A stretch of 64,000 nucleotides of DNA from JAVZJR01 sp037447235. GTDB taxonomy: Archaea > Micrarchaeota > Micrarchaeia > Anstonellales > Bilamarchaeaceae. Within the stretch, counting starts at the first letter, position 1. Each line of letters starts with the position of its first letter. Position numbers and translations under genes: made by a program. Below the pieces are notes generated by a model. It saw nothing but the letters and a program-made list of their open reading frames with translations, ran no database searches and was not told the DNA's origin. The DNA lies in contig JBBIHC010000001.1 in the NCBI GenBank assembly GCA_037447235.1, positions 1 through 64,000 on the forward strand, read 5' to 3'. This document shows, piece after piece, positions 23,901-32,286 of the stretch.

Positions 23901-26789
23901 ATGGCCGGGCGCATTGAAATAGCAGTAAAACCCAGCGTGCGCGATGTTATCGGTCTCAAGAGCGCGCAAAAAATCCGTGACGAACTAAAAATAGACACGG
24001 TCATCCATTTTTCAGATGTCTATAACTTTGCCGACGACGAGAGCGATGAAGAGCTCAGGCGTCTTGCCGAAGATGTTTTTATTGACAGCATCGCCCAGCA
24101 ATATTCCACCAAGCCGATATTTGGTAACTTATGGCGGGTGGAGATAGGTTACCTGCCCGGCGTAACCGACAATGTTGGAAAAACCGCAAGGGAGGCGTGC
24201 AGGGAAAAAAACAACAAAGATTATGAGATATACTACACACGCCTTTACTCCATAGAAAATGCGGACAGCGCAACTTGCGAGAAAATAGCGGCGATGTTGC
24301 ACAATCCGCTTGTTGAAAAGGCAAGGATATTCCCGCCCGGCGCGGAAATCCAGCCCTACCTGCCGCGAGTGCTGATAAAACACGAGCCAAAAGTGGAGCA
24401 CATAAGCCTTCATATGAGCCAGGAAAGGTTCGAGCAGCTTGCAAAACAGCGGATGCTTGCGCTTTCCCCGGAAGAGTTCAAGCAGATAAAGGCGTATTTC
24501 AGGAACGAGAGGTTCATAAAGCAAAGGGAAGCCGTTGGGTTGAGCAACAAAATAACCGACGTTGAGCTTGAATGCATTGCTCAGACCTGGAGCGAGCACT
24601 GCAAGCACAAGATATTCAATGCCAGAATAAGCTACAGTGAGGACGGCACCAGCCATGCCATAAATTCCATATTCAGGACATTCATAAAGGGCGCCACCGA
24701 GCAAGTGAAAAAGCCATATGTCGTAAGCGTTTTCAAGGACAATGGCGGCATAATAAAATTCACCCACGATTATGACATTGCGGTCAAGGTTGAAACGCAC
24801 AACGCACCTTCCGCCCTTGATCCCTATGGCGGCGCGCTTACCGGCATTCTTGGGGTCCAGAGGGATGTTCTTGGAACAGGGATAGGCGCCTGCCCAGTTG
24901 CCAACATCGACGTGCTGTGCTTCGGCCCTCTTGACGCCCGGGAAGTGCCGAGAGGAGTTTTGCACCCTAAAGTGATATATGAGGGCGTGGTGAAAGGAAT
25001 AGAGGATGGCGGCAACAAGATGGGGATACCAACAGTAAACGGCTCAATAGTCTTTCATGAAGGTTTTACCTGCCGGCCGCTTGTCTATGCCGGCACCATC
25101 GGCGTTTTGCCATCTGAAATAGGCGGCAGGAAAACTGCGGAAAAGAAAATAGAGCCCGGCTATCTAATAGTGATGGCAGGCGGCAGGGTCGGAAAGGACG
25201 GGATACACGGCGCGACATTCTCGTCGCAGCAGATAGACGAGAGCATTCCGCAGAGCGTTGTCCAGATAGGCGATCCGTTCACCCAGAAAAAACTTCTTGA
25301 TTTCATACTGGAAGCAAGGGACCTGCTGCTTTACGAGGCGATAACTGACAACGGCGCAGGCGGCCTGTCTTCGAGCGTCGGGGAGCTTGCCCAGCTTTCT
25401 GGCGGTTGCGAACTGCAGCTGGCTGACTGCCCGCTGAAATATCCCGGCCTTGACCCGTGGGAAATCCTTCTTTCCGAGTCTCAGGAAAGAATGACCCTGG
25501 CGATAAAGCCGGAAAACATTGAAAGGCTCAGGGAAGTGGCAAAAAAGCACGATGTTGAGATAAGCGTGCTTGGCAGGTTTACCAACAGCAAAAAATTCCA
25601 CGCCTTGTATGGCAATCAGACCGTTGCCTACCTTGACTTGAAGTTCCTTCACCAGGGCGTCCCGCAATACGAGCTCAAGGCAGAATGGAAAAAGCTGATG
25701 TATCCGGAGCCGAAGATAGCCGATTTGCCGCTTAACGAGCTGCTGCTCCGCCTGCTTTCCTCCCCAAACATAGCCTCGCGCGATGCTGTGATAAGAAGAT
25801 ACGACCACGAAGTAAAAGGGATGAGCGTAGTGAAGCCATTGATGGTCGGCCCGGCAGACGCCGCGGTCATCAGGCCGCTTTATGACAGAAACGAAGGCCT
25901 TGTAATCGCGCACGGCATTTGTCCGAAGTATGTGCAGGATGGCTATGTGATGGCGCAGCTTGCATTTGACGAAGCCGTGAGAAATGCGATAGCAGTCGGC
26001 GCAAAGTTTGGCTATATGGCCGCCCTTGACAATTTCTCCTGGCCAGACCCGATATTCTCTGCCAAAACGCCCGATGGCAAGCAAAAACTCGGCAATCTGG
26101 TCAGGGCGGCGCTTGCGCTTTATGATTGCGCCGCCGCTTACGACATACCATTCATATCCGGAAAAGACAGCATGAAGAACGATTATTATGATGGCGAAAG
26201 AAAATATTCCATACCGCCGACCCTTTTGATTACGGTGGTCGGCAGGATTGATGACATCAGCCGGGCATGCACAGCAGAGTTCAAGCAGCCGGGCGATATA
26301 ATCTACATAATCGGGACAACGACCGACGAACTTAGCAGCAGCGAGTATTACCGCCTTTTTGGCGGCATTGGAAACAACCCGCCAAAGGCAAATTTTGATG
26401 AGCATATCCCAATATACAAGAAGCTTTCAGATGCCATGGAAGAGGGGCTTGTCGCATCGGCGCACGACATAAGCGACGGAGGCCTCGCTGTCGCTTTCGC
26501 CGAGTCTGCCATCTACCGCAGTTTTGGTGCCGAGATTGACATCCAAAAAATGCCTGCTTCTGCAGCGGACGAGCGGGCGCTCCTTTTTTCCGAGAGCCCG
26601 GGCCGTTTTGTTGTAAGCGTCAGGCAGGAGCATGCCGAAAGGTTTGAGCAGAAGATGCGCGGCGCTGTTTTTTCAAGAGTGGGCAGGGTCCGGGGCGACA
26701 GGAGGCTTATAGTCAAATACGGCGAGCGCGTCCTGATAAACGAGGACATAGAGGTTTTGAGGGCAGCACACCTGACGGGATTGCCATGA
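23901..26789 (+). CDS. purL: Phosphoribosylformylglycinamidine synthase, PurS-like domains fused to PurL
   Basis: A 962-residue enzyme of purine synthesis that converts FGAR to FGAM. Residues 1 to about 150 contain two PurS-like segments (RIEIAVKPSVRDVIGLKSAQ and WRVEIGYLPGVTDNVGKTA). The synthetase core follows, with WSEHCKHK, KVETHNAPSALDPYGGALTG, ITDNGAGGLSSSVGE and a second half ending in AHDISDGGLAVAFAES. The glutaminase domain PurQ is absent and must be encoded elsewhere. Most archaea have a separate PurS and a PurL of about 730 residues, so the fusion is unusual. The TATA near 23871 supports ATG 23901. It overlaps argS by 4 bases. Confidence 0.93.
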   Translation: MAGRIEIAVKPSVRDVIGLKSAQKIRDELKIDTVIHFSDVYNFADDESDEELRRLAEDVFIDSIAQQYSTKPIFGNLWRVEIGYLPGVTDNVGKTAREACREKNNKDYEIYYTRLYSIENADSATCEKIAAMLHNPLVEKARIFPPGAEIQPYLPRVLIKHEPKVEHISLHMSQERFEQLAKQRMLALSPEEFKQIKAYFRNERFIKQREAVGLSNKITDVELECIAQTWSEHCKHKIFNARISYSEDGTSHAINSIFRTFIKGATEQVKKPYVVSVFKDNGGIIKFTHDYDIAVKVETHNAPSALDPYGGALTGILGVQRDVLGTGIGACPVANIDVLCFGPLDAREVPRGVLHPKVIYEGVVKGIEDGGNKMGIPTVNGSIVFHEGFTCRPLVYAGTIGVLPSEIGGRKTAEKKIEPGYLIVMAGGRVGKDGIHGATFSSQQIDESIPQSVVQIGDPFTQKKLLDFILEARDLLLYEAITDNGAGGLSSSVGELAQLSGGCELQLADCPLKYPGLDPWEILLSESQERMTLAIKPENIERLREVAKKHDVEISVLGRFTNSKKFHALYGNQTVAYLDLKFLHQGVPQYELKAEWKKLMYPEPKIADLPLNELLLRLLSSPNIASRDAVIRRYDHEVKGMSVVKPLMVGPADAAVIRPLYDRNEGLVIAHGICPKYVQDGYVMAQLAFDEAVRNAIAVGAKFGYMAALDNFSWPDPIFSAKTPDGKQKLGNLVRAALALYDCAAAYDIPFISGKDSMKNDYYDGERKYSIPPTLLITVVGRIDDISRACTAEFKQPGDIIYIIGTTTDELSSSEYYRLFGGIGNNPPKANFDEHIPIYKKLSDAMEEGLVASAHDISDGGLAVAFAESAIYRSFGAEIDIQKMPASAADERALLFSESPGRFVVSVRQEHAERFEQKMRGAVFSRVGRVRGDRRLIVKYGERVLINEDIEVLRAAHLTGLP

Positions 26790-28480
26790 AAATCGTTGAA
26801 GAAGCCGCGGCCGCGGTTGCGAAAGCCGCAGGATGCAGCAAAGAATCCGCACTTTCAGCGACGCAGCTGTCAGAAAAATTCGGCGATGTCAGCAGCACCA
26901 TCGCCTTTGAAATTGCGCGGCAGCAAAAAAGAAATCCAGCCGAAATAGCACGGGAGATAGCCGGAAGGATAAAACTGCCAAAGAATTTCGGGAAGGTTGA
27001 GGCGGCAGGGCCGTACATAAATTTTTACTTTTCAGACCTTTTTTATGCTTCGTTGGTGAACGAGATAATCAAGAAAAAGGAGAAGTTCAGCAGTTTCAAA
27101 AAAACCAAGAGAAAGGTGATGGTTGAGTATTTTGACGCCAACACCCACAAAGGCATCCATATCGGGCACATAAGGAATGTTTCATTGGGCGAAGCGCTTT
27201 GCAGGATTCTTGAGTTTGCAGGCGAGGATGTCATCAAGGTAAATTACCAGGGCGACATAGGTCCGCATGTTGCGAAGTGCCTTTGGGGCTTCATCAATCT
27301 CTATGGAGCAAAAGAGCCGGATGCTGAAAACAAGGGGGTTTGGCTTGGGAAGGTTTATGCCGAGGCTTCAGCAAAAATAGCCGCAAACCCAGAGCTTGAA
27401 AAGGAAGTAATGGACATAAACCTCGGGCTTTATTCCGGGGACGAAAAGATTTCTGGTTTATGGAAAAAGACCAGGCAGTGGTGCCTTGACGACTTCAACA
27501 AATTCTATGATGAATTTGGTGTCCGATTCGACGAGTTTTTCTTTGAAAGCCAGACAGAGAAAATAGGCAAGGAAATAGCACTTGAACTGCTCTCAAAGGG
27601 AATCGCAAAAAAGGACGAAGGGGCGGTTATCGTGGACTTAAGGGCAGAAGACCTCGGCATCTGCGTGCTGCTGACAAAAGAGGGCTATCCCCTTTATCCG
27701 GCAAAGGACCTCGGGCTTGCAAAACTGAAGTTTGAGAAATACCATCCTGACCGGAGCATTCATGTGGTTGGCAAGGAGCAGGAATTTTACTTCCGGCAGT
27801 TGTTCCGGCTGTTTGAAAAGGCAGGCATGAAAGAAGCCGCGGAGGCATCCTATCATCTGATATACGAGCTTGTGATGCTTCCCGAAGGCAAGATGTCTTC
27901 CCGCGAAGGCACCGTGGTTCTTTATGAGGAGCTGAGGGACAAGCTTTTTTCAAAAACGCTTGAAGAGGTCAGCAATAGGCATCCTGACTGGAGCGAAAAC
28001 AAAAAAAGCGAAATAGCCAAAAAAATAGCCTTGGCTGCGCTAAAATTCCAGATGGTCCGCCGGGAAAACAGCCGCGTGCTTTTGTTTGATTGGGAGAAGG
28101 CGCTGAGCCTTGAAGGGGATTCCGGCCCTTACCTCCAGTACGCGTATGTCAGGACAAAGGGCATACTGAGAAAAGCCGTTTGCAGGCCGAAGATTGGCAG
28201 CGCTTATGCGTTTAACAGCGATGAAAAAAAACTCCTGAGAAAGCTTGTTGCCTTTGAAAGCGCGGTGTCAAAAGCCGTTTCTTCTTTGTCGCCGCACGTC
28301 CTGTGCGATTACCTTCTTGATGTTGCCGCAGAGCTGAACAGGTTTTATTCCGTCTGCCGCGTGCTTAACGCCGACAAGGAGGAGGAGAGGGGGGCGCGGC
28401 TGGCGATAATCGTTTCTGTCAGCATCATCCTGCACAGTGCCCTGCGGCTTATCGGGATAGAAACCCCGGAAGAGATGTAG
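26786..28480 (+). CDS. argS: Arginyl-tRNA synthetase
   Basis: A 564-residue class I synthetase. The HIGH motif is HIGH-like in THKGIHIGHIRNVSLG near residue 125; the KMSK-type loop is GKMSSREGTVV. An N-terminal ArgRS additional domain (residues 1-85) and a C-terminal DALR anticodon-binding domain (ISHR-like ending in LRLIGIETPEEM) are visible. It overlaps purL by ATGA. Its substrates include the two unusual tRNA-Arg genes in this window. It abuts the convergent Rio1 gene with no spacer. Confidence 0.96.
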   Translation: MKIVEEAAAAVAKAAGCSKESALSATQLSEKFGDVSSTIAFEIARQQKRNPAEIAREIAGRIKLPKNFGKVEAAGPYINFYFSDLFYASLVNEIIKKKEKFSSFKKTKRKVMVEYFDANTHKGIHIGHIRNVSLGEALCRILEFAGEDVIKVNYQGDIGPHVAKCLWGFINLYGAKEPDAENKGVWLGKVYAEASAKIAANPELEKEVMDINLGLYSGDEKISGLWKKTRQWCLDDFNKFYDEFGVRFDEFFFESQTEKIGKEIALELLSKGIAKKDEGAVIVDLRAEDLGICVLLTKEGYPLYPAKDLGLAKLKFEKYHPDRSIHVVGKEQEFYFRQLFRLFEKAGMKEAAEASYHLIYELVMLPEGKMSSREGTVVLYEELRDKLFSKTLEEVSNRHPDWSENKKSEIAKKIALAALKFQMVRRENSRVLLFDWEKALSLEGDSGPYLQYAYVRTKGILRKAVCRPKIGSAYAFNSDEKKLLRKLVAFESAVSKAVSSLSPHVLCDYLLDVAAELNRFYSVCRVLNADKEEERGARLAIIVSVSIILHSALRLIGIETPEEM

Positions 28481-29227
28481 TCAATCCTGCCTTATCCATC
28501 CAAGGGTTTTTGCCAGGTCGCGCTTATACCCGAATTTTGAAAAATAATTAAGCACATTCCTTACATCCCTTTCAAGGAATTCCTCCGCTCGCGGGTGCCC
28601 GAGAATAACGCCCTGCCCGAAATCTATGAAATACGGGGCGTCTCCCATCAGCAGGTTGTATTCGCTTATGTCGGCATGGACGAAGCCGGCCTTGTACATC
28701 TTTTTTATGTCCGCCAATATGCTTTCAAGGTCCGCTTCGCCATGTTTTGGCCCGACCAGGCTCATCGTTGGGTACGGCAGGCCGCTTTCGCCCAGGAATT
28801 CCATCGCTATTATGTTCTTTAGCAGGAAAACTGGCTTTGGCGCGTGGATGCCGGCAGCAGCGCATATCTGCAGGTTCTTGAATTCCTTTCTTGCGAACAG
28901 CTCAATCAGCCCGCGCTCGTCCTTCTTTGTCATCTTGAACCGCGGGTCGCCTTCAAGATATGGCAGCCTTTTCATAAAACCGGCGGTCTCTACCTTGTAG
29001 ATCTTGACCGCTATGTAGCTTCCTTCCTGCGTCGTGGCTCTGAAAATGTTTGCTTCCTTTCCAGTGGATACCGGATAGTCAAGCGTCAGAAACACGCCCT
29101 TTTTCATCATCTTTGCGAGCAAAACCAGCGATTCCTTGTCAAATACCTCGCTTTCTATCTTGCTTCTTTCCTTGCACAGCCATTCTTCTTTTGGAGGCAT
29201 TTTCCTTTTTGAGGGGCGCTTTGCCAT
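28481..29227 (-). CDS. Rio1-type serine/threonine kinase
   Basis: A 248-residue RIO kinase, needed for small-subunit ribosome maturation in archaea and eukaryotes. The ATP loop is STGKEANIFRA, the lysine is in YIAVKIYKVE, the catalytic loop is HADISEYNLL and the metal loop is FIDFGQGV. STGKEAN distinguishes Rio1 from Rio2. It is downstream of aIF1A and aIF2-beta in the same direction, so all three probably form a translation operon. The start at 29227 follows 18 bases after aIF1A. Confidence 0.94.
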   Translation of the reverse strand: MAKRPSKRKMPPKEEWLCKERSKIESEVFDKESLVLLAKMMKKGVFLTLDYPVSTGKEANIFRATTQEGSYIAVKIYKVETAGFMKRLPYLEGDPRFKMTKKDERGLIELFARKEFKNLQICAAAGIHAPKPVFLLKNIIAMEFLGESGLPYPTMSLVGPKHGEADLESILADIKKMYKAGFVHADISEYNLLMGDAPYFIDFGQGVILGHPRAEEFLERDVRNVLNYFSKFGYKRDLAKTLGWIRQD

Positions 29228-29245
29228 AAAAATAGAATCTGCTCT

Positions 29246-29533
29246 TTATATAAAACCCTTTCGCCTGAGCGCATTCGCCTGGAGCGGCGTGTACCTGTAC
29301 ACTATGTCTCCCTTGCTTTCGCCCTCCACCGGCCAGGGCTGCACAAGAACCACATCGCCGTCTTTTATCCATACCCTATTCTTCAGCTTTCCGGGTATCC
29401 GGCATATTCTTTCCCTGCCATCCTTGCAGGAAACCCGCATCCTGCTCCCGCCGACGAGCGCTATGACAACCCCGAAGATCTCATTCTTTCTTGGCAGTCT
29501 CAGCCTTTCTTCCTGTTCTTCCCCTTCCAACAT
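29246..29533 (-). CDS. Translation initiation factor aIF1A
   Basis: A 95-residue OB-fold initiation factor. The pattern RLPRKNEIFGVVIALVGGSRMRVSCKDG in pieces, then RICRIPGKLKNRVWIKDGDVVLV and a positively charged tail, is the eIF1A signature. I start at ATG 29533; the open frame further upstream lies inside aIF2-beta. It is 5 bases downstream of aIF2-beta, so the two factors are co-expressed. Confidence 0.95.
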   Translation of the reverse strand: MLEGEEQEERLRLPRKNEIFGVVIALVGGSRMRVSCKDGRERICRIPGKLKNRVWIKDGDVVLVQPWPVEGESKGDIVYRYTPLQANALRRKGFI

Positions 29534-29538
29534 ACCAC

Positions 29539-29946
29539 CTATTCTTTTATAGTTCTCCTTGCGCCGCAACCCTCGCAAACCATAAGCAATATTCCCCTTC
29601 CTATTTCTTTTATGTTGGTGTCCGGCCTTTTGCATTCTTTGCACATCACAAATTTTTCTATGAATTCCGCCAACTTCTTGTCAAGCGTCTCTGCCAGCAC
29701 CCTTCTTTGCAAGACAAGCCGTTCGCCCTGCATTTCGGCCGGCACAGCCAATTCCCGCGTAAGGAACTTCAGCAGCAATTTTGGTTCTCTCCTGAGCCGG
29801 TCGCACACGCTCTTGTAATTCCTTATTATGGTCTTGTTGCCTTCTATAAAATACTCAAACCTCGGCGGTTCGAAGCGCTCCGCCGTCTTTACCTTTTCAG
29901 GGATGTTCTGATAAATGTTTTCCAATAGCTTTTCATAATCAGGCAT
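29539..29946 (-). CDS. Translation initiation factor aIF2 subunit beta
   Basis: A 135-residue subunit of the initiator-tRNA-binding factor aIF2. The core FEYFIEGNKTIIRNYKSVCDRLRREPKLLLKFL appears in pieces, and the C-terminal zinc ribbon has CKEC and CEGC (VMCKECKRPDTN, VCEGCGARRTIKE). A TATA element at 29967-29977 is 26 bases before the ATG, indicating a leaderless mRNA. The promoter overlaps the 3' end of an upstream box C/D sRNA on the same strand. Confidence 0.96.
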   Translation of the reverse strand: MPDYEKLLENIYQNIPEKVKTAERFEPPRFEYFIEGNKTIIRNYKSVCDRLRREPKLLLKFLTRELAVPAEMQGERLVLQRRVLAETLDKKLAEFIEKFVMCKECKRPDTNIKEIGRGILLMVCEGCGARRTIKE

Positions 29947-29966
29947 GTGGTTAATTTAAGCAAAAA

Positions 29967-29977
29967 GATTTAAAATC
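29967..29977 (-). promoter_or_regulatory. TATA box for aIF2-beta operon, overlapping an sRNA end
   Basis: Read on the minus strand, GATTTTAAATC is centred near 29972. Start of transcription 26 bases on is 29946, exactly the aIF2-beta ATG. The same bases abut or overlap the D box (CTGA) of the sRNA at 29970-30033, so sRNA termination and mRNA initiation occur in the same place. Confidence 0.6.
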
Positions 29978-30033
29978 AGACGCTGTTGGCCTCATCACCG
30001 CTCAGAGGTTGTTCACGTCATCATCACTACTAT
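29970..30033 (-). ncRNA. Box C/D guide sRNA
   Basis: On the minus strand four boxes are in canonical order: C GTGATGA (30021-30027), D' CTGA (30002-30005), C' GTGATGA (29992-29998) and D CTGA (29976-29979). Spacers of about 12-15 bases between C and D' (ending GTGAACAACCT) and between C' and D (GGCCAACAGCGT) would be the two methylation guides. A TATA-like GATTAAATAC lies about 26 bases upstream. Such RNAs direct 2'-O-methylation of rRNA or tRNA; the target was not identified. Ends are approximate. Confidence 0.85.
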
Positions 30034-30132
30034 TCTGTTTTCTTTTGTATTTAATCCTTTCTGCCGCGCGCGGCTGCCCAGAAGACAGGTTTATAACCTT
30101 TTTTGCACAGCTATAATCAAAGGGTGTTGGTT

Positions 30133-31398
30133 ATGAAGAATTTTTTTCTTGTTTTTGCGGTTGCGGTGATGCTCTGCTCTTTTTTGCTTGCCGGCTGTGT
30201 TAAGCCCGGGACCGGGCAGCAGGGCCTGCCAGGACAGGCCGGAAATGAAAGCAGGCCGGAGGCAGGCGGGCAGGCTGGCGGGCAAGCGGGGCCGGCAGAA
30301 GAAACCGGCGGATGGGACAAGAACTTCGGCGGGCCAAAAGATGACAACGGAGTATGGATAACCGAGACGGCAGACGGCAATTATCTTGTCGTCGGCCATA
30401 GCAACTCTTATACTGAGTACTATGACATTTACCTGCTCAAGGTCAGCCCGGACGGCAATGAGATATGGCACAAAACCGCGGGGGACAAATACAACGAGGT
30501 CGCTTTTTCAGCAGTTATGACGCGCGACGGCAGCATTGTCATTGCCGGTACATCGAATTCATACGATCCTGAATGGGCAAGCGGCGACGCCTATCTGCTT
30601 AAACTGGACCAGAACGGGAACGAAATCTGGCACAGGAACTTCGCCCAGGAGCCCGGAACAGAAGAGACGGCGAATTCTGTAATAGAAACAAAAGACGGCG
30701 GTTATCTTGTTTTGGGCACGGTAAACACCTATGATTCAGACAGATGGACGGATGTGCTTGCAATAAAAACGGATTCCAATGGAAACGCCGAGTGGGCGAA
30801 CACTTACGGCGGCGGGGAATACGACCAGGGGTATTCTGCCATTGAAACGGAAGACGGCTATGTCATCGCTGGAATGCGCGGGGTGGAAGGCAGGCAATAC
30901 GACATATACGCGTTAAAGCTGGACAAAAGCGGAAAACTGTTATGGGAAAAAACCTATGGGACGGACGAGTATGACGAAGCATATTCCATAACAGAAGCCT
31001 ATGGCGGTGGCTACCTGATAGCCGGGAGAATAAACAATGGCGAGCCGTTTGTCATGAAACTAAGCACCGATGGCGAAGAGGTTTGGACGAAGACGTATCC
31101 TGCCGGCGGCTTTGCCGCGTTTAAGCACATAACAAAAACAGGTGACGGGAATTATACCCTGGCAGGCGTGTTTGTTGAAGGTTCTCTGCTTGACCAGGTC
31201 TACCTGTTGAAGATTAACGCAAGCGGGGACATGCAGTGGAGCCAGACCCGCGGCATGACTGGTGCAATAGGCCGGGATTACGGCGAATATGTTGCCGAAG
31301 CCTCTGATGGGGGGCTCCTGGCGGTCGGCACCACAGAGTCAAAAGGCAGCCCGGATGTTTATGTGATACGGATAGTCGGCGAAAATAGGTACGAATAG
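30133..31398 (+). CDS. Lipoprotein with beta-propeller repeats
   Basis: A 421-residue protein. The lipobox LLAGC puts the lipidated Cys at residue 22, followed by a Gly/Gln/Ala-rich linker. The rest is a tandem series of roughly 50-residue repeats of the form S-x-x-x-DGNYLVVGxSNS ... DIYLLKVSPDGNEIWHKT, about six in all, as in delta-60-type beta-propellers. It would be anchored outside the cell membrane. Start at ATG 30133 (MKNFF) rather than the TTG at 30103; a GGTTTATAACC TATA lies at 30087-30097. The ligand or role is unknown. Confidence 0.78.
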   Translation: MKNFFLVFAVAVMLCSFLLAGCVKPGTGQQGLPGQAGNESRPEAGGQAGGQAGPAEETGGWDKNFGGPKDDNGVWITETADGNYLVVGHSNSYTEYYDIYLLKVSPDGNEIWHKTAGDKYNEVAFSAVMTRDGSIVIAGTSNSYDPEWASGDAYLLKLDQNGNEIWHRNFAQEPGTEETANSVIETKDGGYLVLGTVNTYDSDRWTDVLAIKTDSNGNAEWANTYGGGEYDQGYSAIETEDGYVIAGMRGVEGRQYDIYALKLDKSGKLLWEKTYGTDEYDEAYSITEAYGGGYLIAGRINNGEPFVMKLSTDGEEVWTKTYPAGGFAAFKHITKTGDGNYTLAGVFVEGSLLDQVYLLKINASGDMQWSQTRGMTGAIGRDYGEYVAEASDGGLLAVGTTESKGSPDVYVIRIVGENRYE

Positions 31399-31424
31399 AG
31401 AGCGGTTCTTGCATTTTTTCTTTT

Positions 31425-31739
31425 TTATTCCATAACCTCGCTTTTCAGCCAGCCAAAATATTTTTTGTTTGCGCTGGCCGGAATCTTTATTATGCACGGG
31501 ATCCCGTAAGGATGAATCTTCTCAACTTCTTTTTTTACAGCGTTGAATTTGCTTTCAGTCGTCTTGGCGAGCAGGGCAAATTCCCTCTCTTCAACCACCG
31601 TTCCTTTCCAGCGGTAAATGCTGTTTATAGGCCAGATGTTGGCGCACGCAATCAGTTTTCTGCCAACCAGCGCCTTTGCCATCCTCCTGGCTTCTTTTAT
31701 GGAAGGGCCGGTTATGTATATCAAAATCAAGCGCTGCAT
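31425..31739 (-). CDS. cutA: CutA-like divalent cation tolerance protein
   Basis: A 104-residue ferredoxin-like trimeric protein. The family pattern IYITGPSIKEARRMAKALVGRKLIACANIWP in pieces, then SIYRWKGTVVEEREFALLAKT and HPYGIPCIIKIP, is typical of CutA1. Its cellular role is debated, with copper tolerance being the historical assignment. A GTTTTTATAG element about 26 bases upstream supports a leaderless start. Confidence 0.93.
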   Translation of the reverse strand: MQRLILIYITGPSIKEARRMAKALVGRKLIACANIWPINSIYRWKGTVVEEREFALLAKTTESKFNAVKKEVEKIHPYGIPCIIKIPASANKKYFGWLKSEVME

Positions 31740-31759
31740 AGCGCTTTATTGCATCAAAT

Positions 31760-32221
31760 CTATAAAAACCTGCCTGCAGGAGGCCTGCGCCGCTGCCTTT
31801 TCTCCCAGGAAGCCATCCTGCCGCAGGTTATCCTGAAGACCGGGTTGGTTTTTATCCTCCTGACTTTTTTTAGTTTTTCAAAAGCCCCCCTGTCCCTTTG
31901 CTTCAACTTTTTCAGAAGATGGCGGAATTCAAATTTCATCTGCCCTGAAGGCACCGGAATGATTCCACGCGCGCCTTGTTTTTTTATTTTCCGGGAATCA
32001 AAAGAATATTTCCGCCTTTGCGCTTCTTTGTATATTTCAAATAGGTAAGCGTTTATCGCGTACGCGGGGTTTTTGCAGTTCCTGAAGCGAATCAGTTGCG
32101 GGTGGTTTCTGTACCCTCCGGTCCGCCCGGCAATGGCTTTTTTTGCCAGAAGGCCCTCTCTCCAAACAGCCAGCAGCCCCTTGGCATCCAGGTATTTTGG
32201 ATGGAGCGACCATAAGCGCAT
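31760..32221 (-). CDS. Pyrimidine-dimer DNA glycosylase-like protein
   Basis: A 153-residue protein. MRLWSLHPKYLDAKGLLAVWREGLLAKKAI in pieces and GGYRNHPQLIRF match the family related to T4 endonuclease V (pyrimidine dimer excision). In that fold the N-terminal residue and an active-site glutamate cut the glycosyl bond. The C-terminal third is very basic (KKLKQRD ... KRQRRRPPAGRFL). It is divergent from purB across a shared TATA element. Confidence 0.8.
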   Translation of the reverse strand: MRLWSLHPKYLDAKGLLAVWREGLLAKKAIAGRTGGYRNHPQLIRFRNCKNPAYAINAYLFEIYKEAQRRKYSFDSRKIKKQGARGIIPVPSGQMKFEFRHLLKKLKQRDRGAFEKLKKVRRIKTNPVFRITCGRMASWEKRQRRRPPAGRFL

Positions 32222-32247
32222 TTTATCACATCCATTTTGCAGGGTTA

Positions 32248-32257
32248 GATTTTTAAC
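32248..32257. promoter_or_regulatory. Shared TATA element between glycosylase gene and purB
   Basis: GATTTTTAAC is centred near 32253. Counting 26 bases gives 32227 on the minus side (6 bases from the ATG at 32221) and 32279 on the plus side (8 bases from the purB ATG). A second TATATAA is present at about 32270 but is too close to the purB ATG. Confidence 0.45.
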
Positions 32258-32286
32258 GGATTGGTTGGATTATATAATGTGGTAGC

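Noticed and set aside
25164..26405. 413-codon open frame on the minus strand inside purL
   Set aside because: It is an antisense shadow of a clear, conserved enzyme. Its translation has no family features and no promoter.
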